A stretch of DNA of 64,000 nt from Oscillospiraceae bacterium. GTDB taxonomy: Bacteria > Bacillota > Clostridia > Oscillospirales > Oscillospiraceae. Positions 34,191 to 43,010 of this stretch are shown one piece after another. The notes under the pieces were generated by a model. The model was not told where the DNA came from. It saw only the letters and a list, made by a program, of their open reading frames with translations, and searched no databases. The position numbers and the translations under genes are program-made. The DNA lies in assembly GCA_009781515.1 (NCBI GenBank), contig WQXY01000002.1:1-64000 (forward strand), in the 5' to 3' direction. How positions within the stretch are numbered: the stretch's first letter is position 1; each line of letters begins with the position of its first letter.

Positions 34191-34220
34191 TTGACAACAT
34201 GTACACAATGGGTGTATAAT
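34191..34220 (+). promoter_or_regulatory. Promoter and operator of toxin-antitoxin operon
   Basis: TTGACA (34191-34196) and TATAAT (34215-34220) are both consensus, with 18-base spacing. Between them TACAC (34202-34206) and GTGTA (34212-34216) form an inverted repeat that partly overlaps the -10 box, as expected for autorepression by the antitoxin. Confidence 0.7.
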
Positions 34221-34247
34221 GTCAGCATGAAAGGAGTTGAGAGTACG

Positions 34248-34565
34248 ATGTCATCAGCAACAGCAAGAATATCTGTCAATGTAGACGGCGAAGTAAAACA
34301 GAAAGCTCAGAGTATTTTGAGTGAAATTGGCATGGATCTCACTACCGCTATAGACTTACTATTGCGAACAATCGTAAGAGAAGAACGTATACCTTTCGAA
34401 CTTCGAACAGAGCGATCTTATAGAGAAGAGTCACACAAGCAATATATTAAAATGGAGCTTGATAGAGCAAAAGTTGAAGCCGCTGATTCAAAAATAGTTA
34501 AATTAAGTCACAGTGAAGTATTGGAAAAACTAAGACAACAAAAGGCAGCTCGACATGGCGTATAA
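34248..34565 (+). CDS. RelB/DinJ-family antitoxin
   Basis: A 105-residue protein whose first 45 residues form a ribbon-helix-helix DNA-binding domain (ARISVNVDGEVKQKAQSILSE, split here as a strand then helix, followed by GMDLTTAIDLLLR). The rest is a charged helix that would wrap the toxin. The start at 34248 uses AAGGAG at 34231-34236. It overlaps the toxin gene by 11 bases. It should neutralise the toxin and repress the operon. Confidence 0.85.
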   Translation: MSSATARISVNVDGEVKQKAQSILSEIGMDLTTAIDLLLRTIVREERIPFELRTERSYREESHKQYIKMELDRAKVEAADSKIVKLSHSEVLEKLRQQKAARHGV

Positions 34566-34851
34566 ACTGGATTATCTACCACTTGCTACAAATGATATCT
34601 TAGAGGCTGAAGCCGGATTATTCGAGTTCAGTCCTTCTGCTGCTGATAAATTTTATGACGAAATTCTTTCACTCGAAGAAAGACTGTGCAATCATCCCCT
34701 CATGTACCCAATATATAAACACGATGATTTTTATCGGGCAGTAAATCTTCCATATAATTACATTTTGTTTTATCATGTTGAGGAATCTATTGAATACATT
34801 GAAGTTCATCGTGTTCTTCATGGAATGCGAAATCTGGAAGAATTATTGTGA
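34555..34851 (+). CDS. RelE/ParE-family toxin
   Basis: A 98-residue protein of the RelE/ParE fold: YLPLATNDILEAE at the N-terminus, the core helices ADKFYDEILSLEERL and the final strands NYILFYHVEE and IEYIEVHRVLHGMRN. The C-terminal HRVLHGMR is typical of the ParE branch, which inhibits gyrase, but RNase activity as in RelE cannot be excluded. It is encoded directly after its antitoxin. Confidence 0.85.
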   Translation: MAYKLDYLPLATNDILEAEAGLFEFSPSAADKFYDEILSLEERLCNHPLMYPIYKHDDFYRAVNLPYNYILFYHVEESIEYIEVHRVLHGMRNLEELL

Positions 34852-34897
34852 ATAGTACAATGATCCATCGAAAGAATTTTTATATAATGCGATAGTA

Positions 34898-35260
34898 AAA
34901 TTCCCCTCCGAGGAGGGGAATAGTTACATGACAAGCATTTTGGAAAAGCTTGTTACACCCCCCTTAGCAATGTCTTGCTTCGCAAGCCATAGTGTAAATT
35001 AAAGTTTATTACAGAACTAACCGATAATATGATTAGGTGTAGCTGTCACTATCGTTGTTATACTATCAACAAGGAAGAAGTAATATTTACACGGATGTAA
35101 AGTTAGGTAACTTTACATAATGGTAAGAAACTTCATATCATCATAACAAATCGGCGGTCACTCGCTCTGTTGCAGGGCAGTTTCCGTCGGTTTGTCGTTA
35201 GTAATGGCGTAACAGGACAAAAATACTGACACGGACGCAGTGCCTTTAATAAAAGGCACG
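34898..35260 (+). other. Hairpin-rich non-coding region
   Basis: This stretch has no convincing gene. Perfect or near-perfect stems are ATTCCCCTCC/GGAGGGGAAT (34900-34921), ACAAGC/GCTTGT (34931-34953), ATGTCTTGC/GCAAGCCAT with one mismatch (34970-34990), TGTAAAGTT/AACTTTACA (35096-35117), CTGTT/AACAG (35167-35215) and GTGCCTTT/AAAGGCAC (35240-35259). The last one ends shortly before the ribosome binding site of the next gene. The left part resembles intergenic palindromes; the right part could be a structured 5' leader. I could not match it to a known riboswitch. Confidence 0.45.
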
Positions 35261-35275
35261 GATAGGAAAGACACA

Positions 35276-36001
35276 ATGTTACCAATAGCAATTAACTACG
35301 ATTACCACGCAGCAAGAACAGACCCGGGAGTTAAAGGCATATATGCCGCAGCTAATCATCCCGCCAACAAAACGGTGTTTCAGCATTTTATTGAAAAACA
35401 CAGTTCGGAGCAAAACGCTGAAAAAGCAACTATGCAAGGAATAAATGTGCCGTTTAGCTGTAGTCTCACGGAAATTATGATGAAAAATAAACCGGAGGAA
35501 GTCATAACTCCCGAAAAAGAAATGTTATCAAAGTTAAGGAGTATGTTTTCTATTCCGGTCATAGTTATCGGCTCGGAAGAGGATGACATGCCTCATAGGA
35601 TTAAATTAGGCTTGGGAAATGGTGATACTTTCCGCAAGTTTCGTATCACAGAAGAAATACTCCGACGGATGTCTGAAGACCCTGAAATATTTCAAAACAT
35701 CACGGAGAAAATGCAACGATATTACAATGGCACATGTGAGTTTATACAAAATTTTAATGGTGTTATAACAAGCATGGAGATGTATATATCGGAAAACGGT
35801 ATTGTTTATGCAGCAACTGAAAATTATGATGCCCCTGAAGAAATGGTAAAAAAAGCGAAAGCTACATTAAACGATTTGCACGATTTCTTTCTTAAGTGGC
35901 TTGAAAAACGTGATAATCCGTTAAAAGATGAAGAGATACACGAAGAAGAAGCCTCGGAAAATTCCAGCGAGTATTTGATAGAAAACGTTTTTAGTAAATA
36001 A
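35276..36001 (+). CDS. Uncharacterised protein
   Basis: A 241-residue hydrophilic protein with no signal peptide or membrane helix. The N-terminus (LPIAINYDYHAARTDPGVKG) is distinctive; a helical middle and a strongly acidic C-terminus (EEIHEEEASENSSE) follow. I recognise no family. The ATG at 35276 follows TAGGAAAG by five bases. A stable hairpin just before the ribosome binding site may control translation. A strong terminator closes the unit, so it is monocistronic. Confidence 0.65.
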   Translation: MLPIAINYDYHAARTDPGVKGIYAAANHPANKTVFQHFIEKHSSEQNAEKATMQGINVPFSCSLTEIMMKNKPEEVITPEKEMLSKLRSMFSIPVIVIGSEEDDMPHRIKLGLGNGDTFRKFRITEEILRRMSEDPEIFQNITEKMQRYYNGTCEFIQNFNGVITSMEMYISENGIVYAATENYDAPEEMVKKAKATLNDLHDFFLKWLEKRDNPLKDEEIHEEEASENSSEYLIENVFSK

Positions 36002-36019
36002 AATATCCATTATAATTGA

Positions 36020-36070
36020 ATACCAAAAAGAGGACGCTTTCTCGTTGACAAAGAGTCCTCTTTTTGGTAT
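36020..36070 (+). terminator. Strong terminator
   Basis: ATACCAAAAAGAGGAC (36020-36035) pairs perfectly with GTCCTCTTTTTGGTAT (36055-36070), a 16-bp stem with an internal T run on the 3' arm. Confidence 0.8.
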
Positions 36071-36118
36071 CATTCTTTGTGGCGTTAAAGCGCTAAAGAA
36101 TGAAGGGATATATATCTT

Positions 36119-37756
36119 ATGCCAATTACCGAAATTCTCGAAAAAAACACTCAGCTGTACGGAAACGATATAGCACTCATCGAAATTAACCCCGAAAGAA
36201 AAGACACACGGCGTGTCACATGGAAAGAATACAGCCTGATTGAGCCGTCTCACGCTCCGCACTACCGACGGGAAATCACGTGGAATGTGTTTAACGAAAA
36301 AGCAAACAGGTTTGCAAACCTGCTGCTTGAGCGCGGCATTAAAAAAGGCGACAAAGTAGCAATACTTATGATGAACTGCCTTGAGTGGCTGCCGATATAC
36401 TTCGGCATACTCAAGACGGGAGCACTCGCTGTGCCTCTCAATTTCAGATATACAGCGGAAGAAATTGAGTACTGCCTCAACCTGTCCGAGACCGACGTGC
36501 TTGTGTTCGGACCGGAGTTTATCGGACGTATTGAAGAAATCGCAAAAACAATCTGCGAAAAAAGAATGCTCATATACTGCGGCAGCGGGGAAGTCCCCTC
36601 ATTTGCCGAGGACTATATCGAGCTGACGGCAGACTGTTCGAGCTCCTCGCCGGACATTAAACTCACCGACGATGATTTCGGGGCAATATATTTTTCATCG
36701 GGAACAACAGGCTTTCCGAAAGCTATTTTACACAGGCACAAAAGCCTCATGCATGCATGTGTGTGCGAGCAGGCACATCATCACCAAACACGCGACGATA
36801 TTTTCCTTTGTATTCCGCCGCTTTATCACACAGGTGCAAAAATGCACTGGTTCGGCAGCTTTCTTGTCGGTGCAAAGTCGGTAATACTCAGAGGTATCGA
36901 GCCGCGATATATTCTCGATGCCGTGTCAAAGGAGCAGTGCTCAATTGTGTGGCTGCTTGTGCCGTGGGCGCAGGATATACTTTATGCACTCGACAGCGGT
37001 GAGGAAAAGATAGCAGACTACGACCTGTCTAAATGGCGAATGATGCACATCGGCGCTCAGCCTGTGCCGCAAAGCCTTGTCAAGCGTTGGAAGGAATACT
37101 TCCCGCACCATGACTACGACACCAACTACGGGCTCAGCGAGTCTATCGGGCCGGGCTGTGTACATCTCGGCATTGAAAATATCCACAAGGTCGGTGCAAT
37201 CGGCATAGCGGGCTACGGCTGGGAAAATAAGATTGTTGACGAAAAGGGTGTAACTGTAAAGCAGGGTGAAGTCGGCGAGCTTTGTGTTAAAGGCGACGGA
37301 GTTATGGACTGCTACTTCAACGACCCGAAAGCCACAAGTGATGTTCTCAAGGACGGTTGGCTCTTCACGGGAGACATGGCGCAGCAGGACGAGGACGGCT
37401 TTATTTTCCTTGTTGACAGAAAAAAAGACGTCATAATCACAGGCGGCGAGAATATTTATCCCGTTCAAATCGAAAATTTCCTTGCAGCGCACCACGATGT
37501 TAAAGATGTTGCCGTTATAGGGCTGCCGGACGCACGTCTCGGTGAAATATCGGCAGCGATAATTGAAATAAAAAAAGGGCATAAGTGCACGGAAGAGAGC
37601 ATAAGCAGCTTCTGTCAATCATTGCCTCGATATAAAAGACCGCATAAGATTATTTTTGCCGACGTTCCGCGTAACGCAACAGGTAAAATCGAAAAACCGA
37701 AGCTTCGGCGTATGTACGGTGCCGACGAAATAGTAGCGGCACAAAACTTATCATAA
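36119..37756 (+). CDS. AMP-forming acyl-CoA synthetase
   Basis: A 545-residue class I adenylate-forming enzyme. The ATP-binding P-loop is FSSGTTGFPKA, the A5 motif is NYGLSES, the hinge region is GDMAQQDEDGFIFLVDRKKD followed by IITGGENIYP, and the catalytic lysine is in RNATGKIEK. It would activate a carboxylic acid to its CoA thioester through an acyl-adenylate; the acid may be aromatic, given the operon. It leads a long plus-strand array that includes a second, PaaK-type ligase. AAGGGA lies about 11 bases before the ATG. Confidence 0.9.
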   Translation: MPITEILEKNTQLYGNDIALIEINPERKDTRRVTWKEYSLIEPSHAPHYRREITWNVFNEKANRFANLLLERGIKKGDKVAILMMNCLEWLPIYFGILKTGALAVPLNFRYTAEEIEYCLNLSETDVLVFGPEFIGRIEEIAKTICEKRMLIYCGSGEVPSFAEDYIELTADCSSSSPDIKLTDDDFGAIYFSSGTTGFPKAILHRHKSLMHACVCEQAHHHQTRDDIFLCIPPLYHTGAKMHWFGSFLVGAKSVILRGIEPRYILDAVSKEQCSIVWLLVPWAQDILYALDSGEEKIADYDLSKWRMMHIGAQPVPQSLVKRWKEYFPHHDYDTNYGLSESIGPGCVHLGIENIHKVGAIGIAGYGWENKIVDEKGVTVKQGEVGELCVKGDGVMDCYFNDPKATSDVLKDGWLFTGDMAQQDEDGFIFLVDRKKDVIITGGENIYPVQIENFLAAHHDVKDVAVIGLPDARLGEISAAIIEIKKGHKCTEESISSFCQSLPRYKRPHKIIFADVPRNATGKIEKPKLRRMYGADEIVAAQNLS

Positions 37757-37780
37757 GAATAAAGAAAGAGGTATAGAAAA

Positions 37781-39379
37781 ATGTATGTGAAATTATCATT
37801 GTTGTGGATTTTCTTTATAGTCACGATTTTTGTCGGACTGTATTTCCGCAAAAGAGCATCAAGCGTAAACGACTTTGTCTTAGCGGGCAGAGAAGTGGGC
37901 CCGTGGCTGTCGGCGTTTTCGTACGGAGCAACATATTTCTCGGCAGTTGTTTTCGTAGGTTTTGCAGGACAGTTCGGCTGGAGGTTCGGCACATCGGCAA
38001 TATGGATTGGTCTGTTTAATGCCTTTGTCGGTTCACTTATGGCATGGTTTGTGCTCGGAAGACGTACGCGGATTATGACAAACCATCTTGGAAGTGCCAC
38101 AATGCCGCAGTTTTTCGGCACACGTTACCTGTCAAATGCTCTTAAAATCGGAGCGTCAGCCATTGTGTTCATCTTCTTAATCCCATACACGGCGTCACTC
38201 TACAACGGACTCGGACGTCTTTTTGAAATGGCACTTGGTATTCCTTTTGAATACTGCATAATCGCAATGGGCGTGCTCACCGCAATATTTGTTGTTGCGG
38301 GCGGATACTTCGCAACTGCGGTCAATGACTTTATACAAGGCTCAATTACAATAGTCGGTGTTATTGCCGTAATAATTATTGCACTCGGCAGCCAAGGCGG
38401 TTTTGTTGAAGCAACAACGGCACTCGCTCAAATCGACGGAACAGCCGCAGGAGGCCCGTTTGCCGAAAACCCCGGAGTATTCACATCACTGCTCGGTCCA
38501 AATCCGATTGACCTTTTAGGTGTTGTAATACTCACATCACTCGGAGCTTGGGGTCTGCCGCAAATGGTTGCGAGATTTTACTCGATTAAAAGCGAAAAAA
38601 TGATATCAAAAGGTGCAGTTGTTTCGACTGTTTTCGCTATAATTATCGCAGGCGGCAGTTACTTTCTCGGCAGCTTCGGCCGCGTTTTTGCAGAAACTCC
38701 GGAAGCAGCAATGCTTGCAAGACCGGAGCGGGGTTTCGACTCTATTATCCCGGGAATACTCGAGAGATTTGACAGTGATTTAATGATGGGACTTATCGTA
38801 GTTTTAGTATTTGCAGCGTCGATTTCAACACTCTCATCACTTGTTATGGCGTCGGCGTCGACCCTCACACTCGACTTTCTTAAGGGGCATATAATTAAAA
38901 AGATGAGTGACAAAAAGCAACTTATCATCATTCGCTCGCTCATAGTGGTATTCATCGTTATTTCTTCATTCATTGCAATCAGCCAGTTTAACAGTAGCGT
39001 AAACTTTATTGCACAGCTTATGGCTATCTCATGGGGTGCACTCGCAGGAGCATTTTTAGCACCGTTTTTGTATGGTTTGTACTGGAAGCGTACAACAAAA
39101 ATTGCGGTTTGGGTAAACTTCATATTCAGCACAGTTCTTATGCTCTCAAACGTTCTGCTCAGAGAGTTTTCTCCGACAGATCTGCTGCCGAAGCTCTTGC
39201 CGGAAGTGCTGTGGTCGCCAATTAATGCAGGTGCGTTTTGTATGCTCGCGGGCTTAATTATAGTGCCTGTAGTGAGCCTTATTACAAAGCCGCCAAGCAA
39301 AGAAGCTGTGGATAACTGCTTTGCAGGTTATGAAAAAACCGTGACGGTCAAAGCAAGCGATGCACTTGTTGATGGCTAA
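37781..39379 (+). CDS. Sodium:solute symporter family transporter
   Basis: A 532-residue protein with about 13 helices of the SSS family. The N-terminal block YFRKRASSVNDFVLAGREVG, the segment YGATYFSAVVFVGFAGQFG and the sodium-site region ISTLSSLVMASASTLTLD fit the family. It would take up an organic solute with sodium; the neighbouring ligases point to a carboxylate, perhaps an aromatic acid or precursor. AAAGAGG precedes the ATG. Confidence 0.88.
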   Translation: MYVKLSLLWIFFIVTIFVGLYFRKRASSVNDFVLAGREVGPWLSAFSYGATYFSAVVFVGFAGQFGWRFGTSAIWIGLFNAFVGSLMAWFVLGRRTRIMTNHLGSATMPQFFGTRYLSNALKIGASAIVFIFLIPYTASLYNGLGRLFEMALGIPFEYCIIAMGVLTAIFVVAGGYFATAVNDFIQGSITIVGVIAVIIIALGSQGGFVEATTALAQIDGTAAGGPFAENPGVFTSLLGPNPIDLLGVVILTSLGAWGLPQMVARFYSIKSEKMISKGAVVSTVFAIIIAGGSYFLGSFGRVFAETPEAAMLARPERGFDSIIPGILERFDSDLMMGLIVVLVFAASISTLSSLVMASASTLTLDFLKGHIIKKMSDKKQLIIIRSLIVVFIVISSFIAISQFNSSVNFIAQLMAISWGALAGAFLAPFLYGLYWKRTTKIAVWVNFIFSTVLMLSNVLLREFSPTDLLPKLLPEVLWSPINAGAFCMLAGLIIVPVVSLITKPPSKEAVDNCFAGYEKTVTVKASDALVDG

Positions 39380-39443
39380 AAGTGTTGATTTTATCGCAAT
39401 ATATGTAGTAATATATGATATTATTTAATGTAAGTTGAGAAAA

Positions 39444-40667
39444 ATGGAAAGCATAGTAAGTATTCGTCGGCAAAAGTTAATAATCGGTGTTGTTATCATG
39501 CTGTTTGCAGGAGTTATTTATGCATGGTCGATATTGAAGACACCTTTTATCTTTGGCGATAACTATACACAGCTGGGGTTGAATTTTACAATTGCCCTGA
39601 TGTGCTTTTGCTTCGGCTCGCTCTTGTCGGGAGTGATATCAAAACAGAGCACCTCGTCATTTCGCCTTGTGCTCAGTGCTCTGCTTCTTTTTTCGGGCTA
39701 CTTCATATCATCTTTTCTGATTGTCACATTGCCGCAGACCCAAAACTACCTCTTGCTGTATATGGCATATGGAGTGCTCGGCGGCTTGGGTGTCGGCATT
39801 GCTTACAACACAATAGTTTCCACAATGAATAAATGGTTTCCGGATAAGCGCGGATTTTGCTCGGGTCTTCTCATAACGGGTTTTGGACTGAGCGTTTTAC
39901 TCTTGGGCAGGGTGCTTGATATCATGGGTCGCTCGGAAGCCTTCGGCTGGCAGCGCACATATTCAATTCTTGCATTTTCTATGGGCGTCGTGTTTATCAT
40001 AGCAGCGGTTGTTATCAGACCGCCGCCGAAAGGAGCAAGCTTTCCGCAGGTTAAAAAAGAAAACAACAAAGAAAGAGCAGCTTCGCCGAAAGATTTTACT
40101 GCTGCTCAAATGATTAAAAAACCTGCATTTATACTTATTTTCGTTTACACAACGGTGCTTGCGGCAATAGGTAATGCCTCGCTCGCTTTTGCAGGTGATA
40201 TCATTTCTGATTTGGGAGGAGCACAGGAGCTTGCAGTTACAGTGGTCGGAATACTCGGAGTTTCCAATGGTTTGGGCAGGCTGACAAGCGGGTTTTTATT
40301 TGACCACCACGGCATCAAAAAAACTCAAATGATTAGCAGTGCGATAACCATAATGGCACCGATAACCGTAGTGGCGGCGCTTATGTCAGGTATAGTATGG
40401 CTTGGGATTGCAGGTCTTTGCCTTTGCGGCATGGCATTCGGTTTTGCCCCGACTACCTGCAGTGTGTTTGCATCGGAATATTTCGGCACAAAGAATTTTG
40501 CATCAAACTTTAGTATCATGGGGCTCATTCTCATTCCCGCGTCCTTTGCTTCCGCAATCACGGGGAGTATCAGAGCCGAAACAGGGGAGTTCACAGTAGC
40601 CTTTATCATACTTTCAGCACTTGCATTTGTTGCATTTGTTGTCAACCTCGGCATTAAAAAACCATAA
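39444..40667 (+). CDS. MFS transporter, oxalate:formate antiporter (OFA) type
   Basis: A 407-residue transporter with 12 helices. AGVIYAWSILKTPF near the N-terminus is the signature of the OFA family (YAWSVF-type motif), whose members exchange or take up small carboxylates. The loop NKWFPDKRGFCSGLLITGFG is also characteristic. It could export the aryl acid end-products of the pathway encoded around it. ATG 39444 is chosen over TTG 39435; the ribosome binding site is weak. Confidence 0.85.
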   Translation: MESIVSIRRQKLIIGVVIMLFAGVIYAWSILKTPFIFGDNYTQLGLNFTIALMCFCFGSLLSGVISKQSTSSFRLVLSALLLFSGYFISSFLIVTLPQTQNYLLLYMAYGVLGGLGVGIAYNTIVSTMNKWFPDKRGFCSGLLITGFGLSVLLLGRVLDIMGRSEAFGWQRTYSILAFSMGVVFIIAAVVIRPPPKGASFPQVKKENNKERAASPKDFTAAQMIKKPAFILIFVYTTVLAAIGNASLAFAGDIISDLGGAQELAVTVVGILGVSNGLGRLTSGFLFDHHGIKKTQMISSAITIMAPITVVAALMSGIVWLGIAGLCLCGMAFGFAPTTCSVFASEYFGTKNFASNFSIMGLILIPASFASAITGSIRAETGEFTVAFIILSALAFVAFVVNLGIKKP

Positions 40668-40688
40668 AAAACCTTAGAAGGAGTATAT

Positions 40689-42416
40689 ATGAAGTCATTA
40701 TTGTTAGGAAACGCGGCAGTTGCGCGCGGTGTGTGGGAGGCAGGAGCTTTTGTTACTTCGAGCTATCCGGGAACACCAAGTACGGAAATTACTATGAACA
40801 TTGCAAAATACGACGAAATTTATACCGAATGGGCGCCGAATGAAAAGGTCGCCATGGAGGTAGCATGGGGTGCATGTATAGCAGGACGACGCAGCTTTAC
40901 GGGAATGAAGCATGTCGGGCTTAATGTTGCTGCCGACACCCTTTTTACAATTTCATACACGGGTGTTAATGCAGGAATGGTTTGTGCGGTAGCGGACGAG
41001 CCGGGAATGCACTCGTCGCAAAACGAGCAGGACTCACGCTACTACGCAAAGGCTGCAAAAGTGCCGATGCTTGAGCCCGCAGACTCTGCGGAATGTTTGG
41101 AATTTACAAAGCTTGCATATGAGCTTTCCGAAAAATATGACACACCTGTTTTTATCCGCATGTGTACACGTGTCGGACACTCACAAAGTGTCGTGGAGCT
41201 ATCAGACAGAGTAGAGCCCCCCCTAAAGGAATATGTCAAAAATCCGCAAAAATATGTCATGATGCCTGCGTTTGCCAGAGCGCGCCACCCGATTGTTGAA
41301 AAAAGAATATCGGACATGACGGAGATGGCTGAAAATACTCATCTCAACCGGGTTGAAATGTCAGATAATGCCGACATGGGTATAATTACATCGGGCACAT
41401 GCTATCAGTATGTCAAGGAAGTTTTTGGCGATACAGTGAGCGTTTTGAAGTTAGGTCTTGTACATCCGCTTCCTGTTGATTTAATAAAGAATTTCGCTTC
41501 AAAGGTGAAAAAGCTTGTTGTCATCGAAGAGCTTGACCCTGTTATTGAAGACCACTGCAAAAAGCTTGGTCTTGCAGTCACAGGAAAAGACATTTTCCCG
41601 ATTTGCGGTGAACTCTCACCAAATATCATTGCAGAAAAGTTGAATAAGCCCTTTAACAAGGGGCAAAAAGCAATAGATGCAGTGCCGATGCGTCCGCCCG
41701 TTATGTGTGCAGGCTGCTCGCACCGCGGATTATTCCATGTCCTCGGCAAAATTAAAGCCATGGTGCATGGTGATATCGGATGCTACACATTGGGCGCAAC
41801 ACCGCCGCTTTCTGCCATGGACACCACCATTTGCATGGGCGGTTCAATATCGGGTCTGCATGGTTTTGTCCGTGCGGGTGGTAAAAACGCGGTTTGTGTC
41901 ATAGGAGACTCGACCTTTGCGCATATGGGAATTAACGGACTTATTGACATCGGCTACAACAGGTCGGACTCTACAGTTATCATAGCCGACAACTCCACAA
42001 CAGGTATGACAGGTCATCAGGAAAACCCGACCACGGGCGTCAACATTAAAGGTGAGCCCTGCGGAAAGATGGATATAGAGATGATGTGTAAGGCTTGCGG
42101 CATTGAGCGTGTAAAAATCGTTGACCCCAACGATTTGGAAGAAACCGAAAAGGTAATCCGCGAAGAAATGGCAACGCCCGGACCGTCTGTAATAATCGCA
42201 AAAAGACCCTGTATGTTGCTCAAATCATCAAAACCGAACCCGCCGCTTGCTGTAAACAAGGATAAATGCACAGGCTGTAAAATGTGCATGAAGATAGGCT
42301 GCCCGTCACTTAGCTATAAAAACGGCAAGGTTTCGGTAAACAGCACACTTTGTGTAGGCTGCAAGGTATGTATGCAGCTGTGTAAATTCGACGCGTTCAC
42401 GGAAAAAGGAGAGTAA
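40689..42416 (+). CDS. iorA: Indolepyruvate:ferredoxin oxidoreductase, alpha subunit
   Basis: A 575-residue thiamine-diphosphate enzyme that oxidatively decarboxylates arylpyruvates (from Trp, Phe, Tyr) to aryl-acetyl-CoA and reduces ferredoxin. The pyrimidine-binding domain comes first (SSYPGTPSTEI, EWAPNEKVAMEVAWGA). The TPP-binding region contains CAGCSHRGLF, GDIGCYTLG and GDSTFAHMG, followed by DNSTTGMTGHQ. The C-terminus has a two-cluster ferredoxin-like domain (CTGCKMCMKIGC and CVGCKVCMQLC). GAAGGAG precedes the ATG. IorB follows two bases after the stop. Confidence 0.95.
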   Translation: MKSLLLGNAAVARGVWEAGAFVTSSYPGTPSTEITMNIAKYDEIYTEWAPNEKVAMEVAWGACIAGRRSFTGMKHVGLNVAADTLFTISYTGVNAGMVCAVADEPGMHSSQNEQDSRYYAKAAKVPMLEPADSAECLEFTKLAYELSEKYDTPVFIRMCTRVGHSQSVVELSDRVEPPLKEYVKNPQKYVMMPAFARARHPIVEKRISDMTEMAENTHLNRVEMSDNADMGIITSGTCYQYVKEVFGDTVSVLKLGLVHPLPVDLIKNFASKVKKLVVIEELDPVIEDHCKKLGLAVTGKDIFPICGELSPNIIAEKLNKPFNKGQKAIDAVPMRPPVMCAGCSHRGLFHVLGKIKAMVHGDIGCYTLGATPPLSAMDTTICMGGSISGLHGFVRAGGKNAVCVIGDSTFAHMGINGLIDIGYNRSDSTVIIADNSTTGMTGHQENPTTGVNIKGEPCGKMDIEMMCKACGIERVKIVDPNDLEETEKVIREEMATPGPSVIIAKRPCMLLKSSKPNPPLAVNKDKCTGCKMCMKIGCPSLSYKNGKVSVNSTLCVGCKVCMQLCKFDAFTEKGE

Positions 42417-42418
42417 AC

Positions 42419-42991
42419 ATGGATACACGTAATATTGTTATAGTCGGAGTCGGAGGGCAGGGAAGTCTTCTTGCTTGTAATTTAATGGGTCGTGCACTGC
42501 TAATTGAGGGTTATGACGCCAAAGTCTCCGAGGTTCACGGTATGAGCCAAAGAGGCGGCGCTGTTGTGACATATGTCCGCTACGGCGACAAGGTTCACTC
42601 GCCGATTGTAGACAACGGACAGGCCGAGCTGCTTGTGTCGTTTGAGCTGCTTGAAGCCGCACGTTGGTTTGAGCTGCTTGCACCCGGCGGCACAGTCGTC
42701 ACGAATACCCAGCAGATAGATCCAATTCCCGTCATTATCGGAGCAGCGGAATATCCCGAAAACCTGCTCGGAAAGTTTGAAGAAAAGGGAGCAAAGGTTG
42801 ACGCTATTGACGCACTCGCTCTCGCGCAGGAAGCAGGCTCGACAAAAACGGTAAACATCGTTATGATGGGCAGACTTTCAAAATATTTTCCGTTCAAAGC
42901 GGAAACGTGGCAAAAAGCACTTGAAGAAACAGTACCCCCGAAGCTGCTCGAAATGAACAAAAAAGCTTTTGAGTTAGGCGTCAACGCGTAA
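42419..42991 (+). CDS. iorB: Indolepyruvate:ferredoxin oxidoreductase, beta subunit
   Basis: A 190-residue gamma-type domain subunit of the 2-oxoacid oxidoreductase family: IVIVGVGGQGSLLA at the N-terminus, VSEVHGMSQRGGAVVTYVRYG for CoA/cluster-side contacts. It binds IorA to form the active complex. It lies immediately after iorA. Confidence 0.95.
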   Translation: MDTRNIVIVGVGGQGSLLACNLMGRALLIEGYDAKVSEVHGMSQRGGAVVTYVRYGDKVHSPIVDNGQAELLVSFELLEAARWFELLAPGGTVVTNTQQIDPIPVIIGAAEYPENLLGKFEEKGAKVDAIDALALAQEAGSTKTVNIVMMGRLSKYFPFKAETWQKALEETVPPKLLEMNKKAFELGVNA

Positions 42992-43010
42992 GTAAAGAAA
43001 GGAAAACCCC

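Noticed and set aside
34928-35002. A 24-codon frame after the 34900 hairpin
   Set aside because: Its apparent ribosome binding site is inside a perfect 10-bp stem and the frame covers palindromic repeat sequence, so it is probably chance.
34898-35260. Known riboswitch classes (c-di-GMP, cobalamin, SAM, FMN)
   Set aside because: None of the conserved cores I know for these classes could be found; kept only as an unidentified structured region.
36941-37618. A 225-codon open frame on the minus strand
   Set aside because: Opposite the acyl-CoA synthetase C-terminal half; no motif or ribosome binding site.
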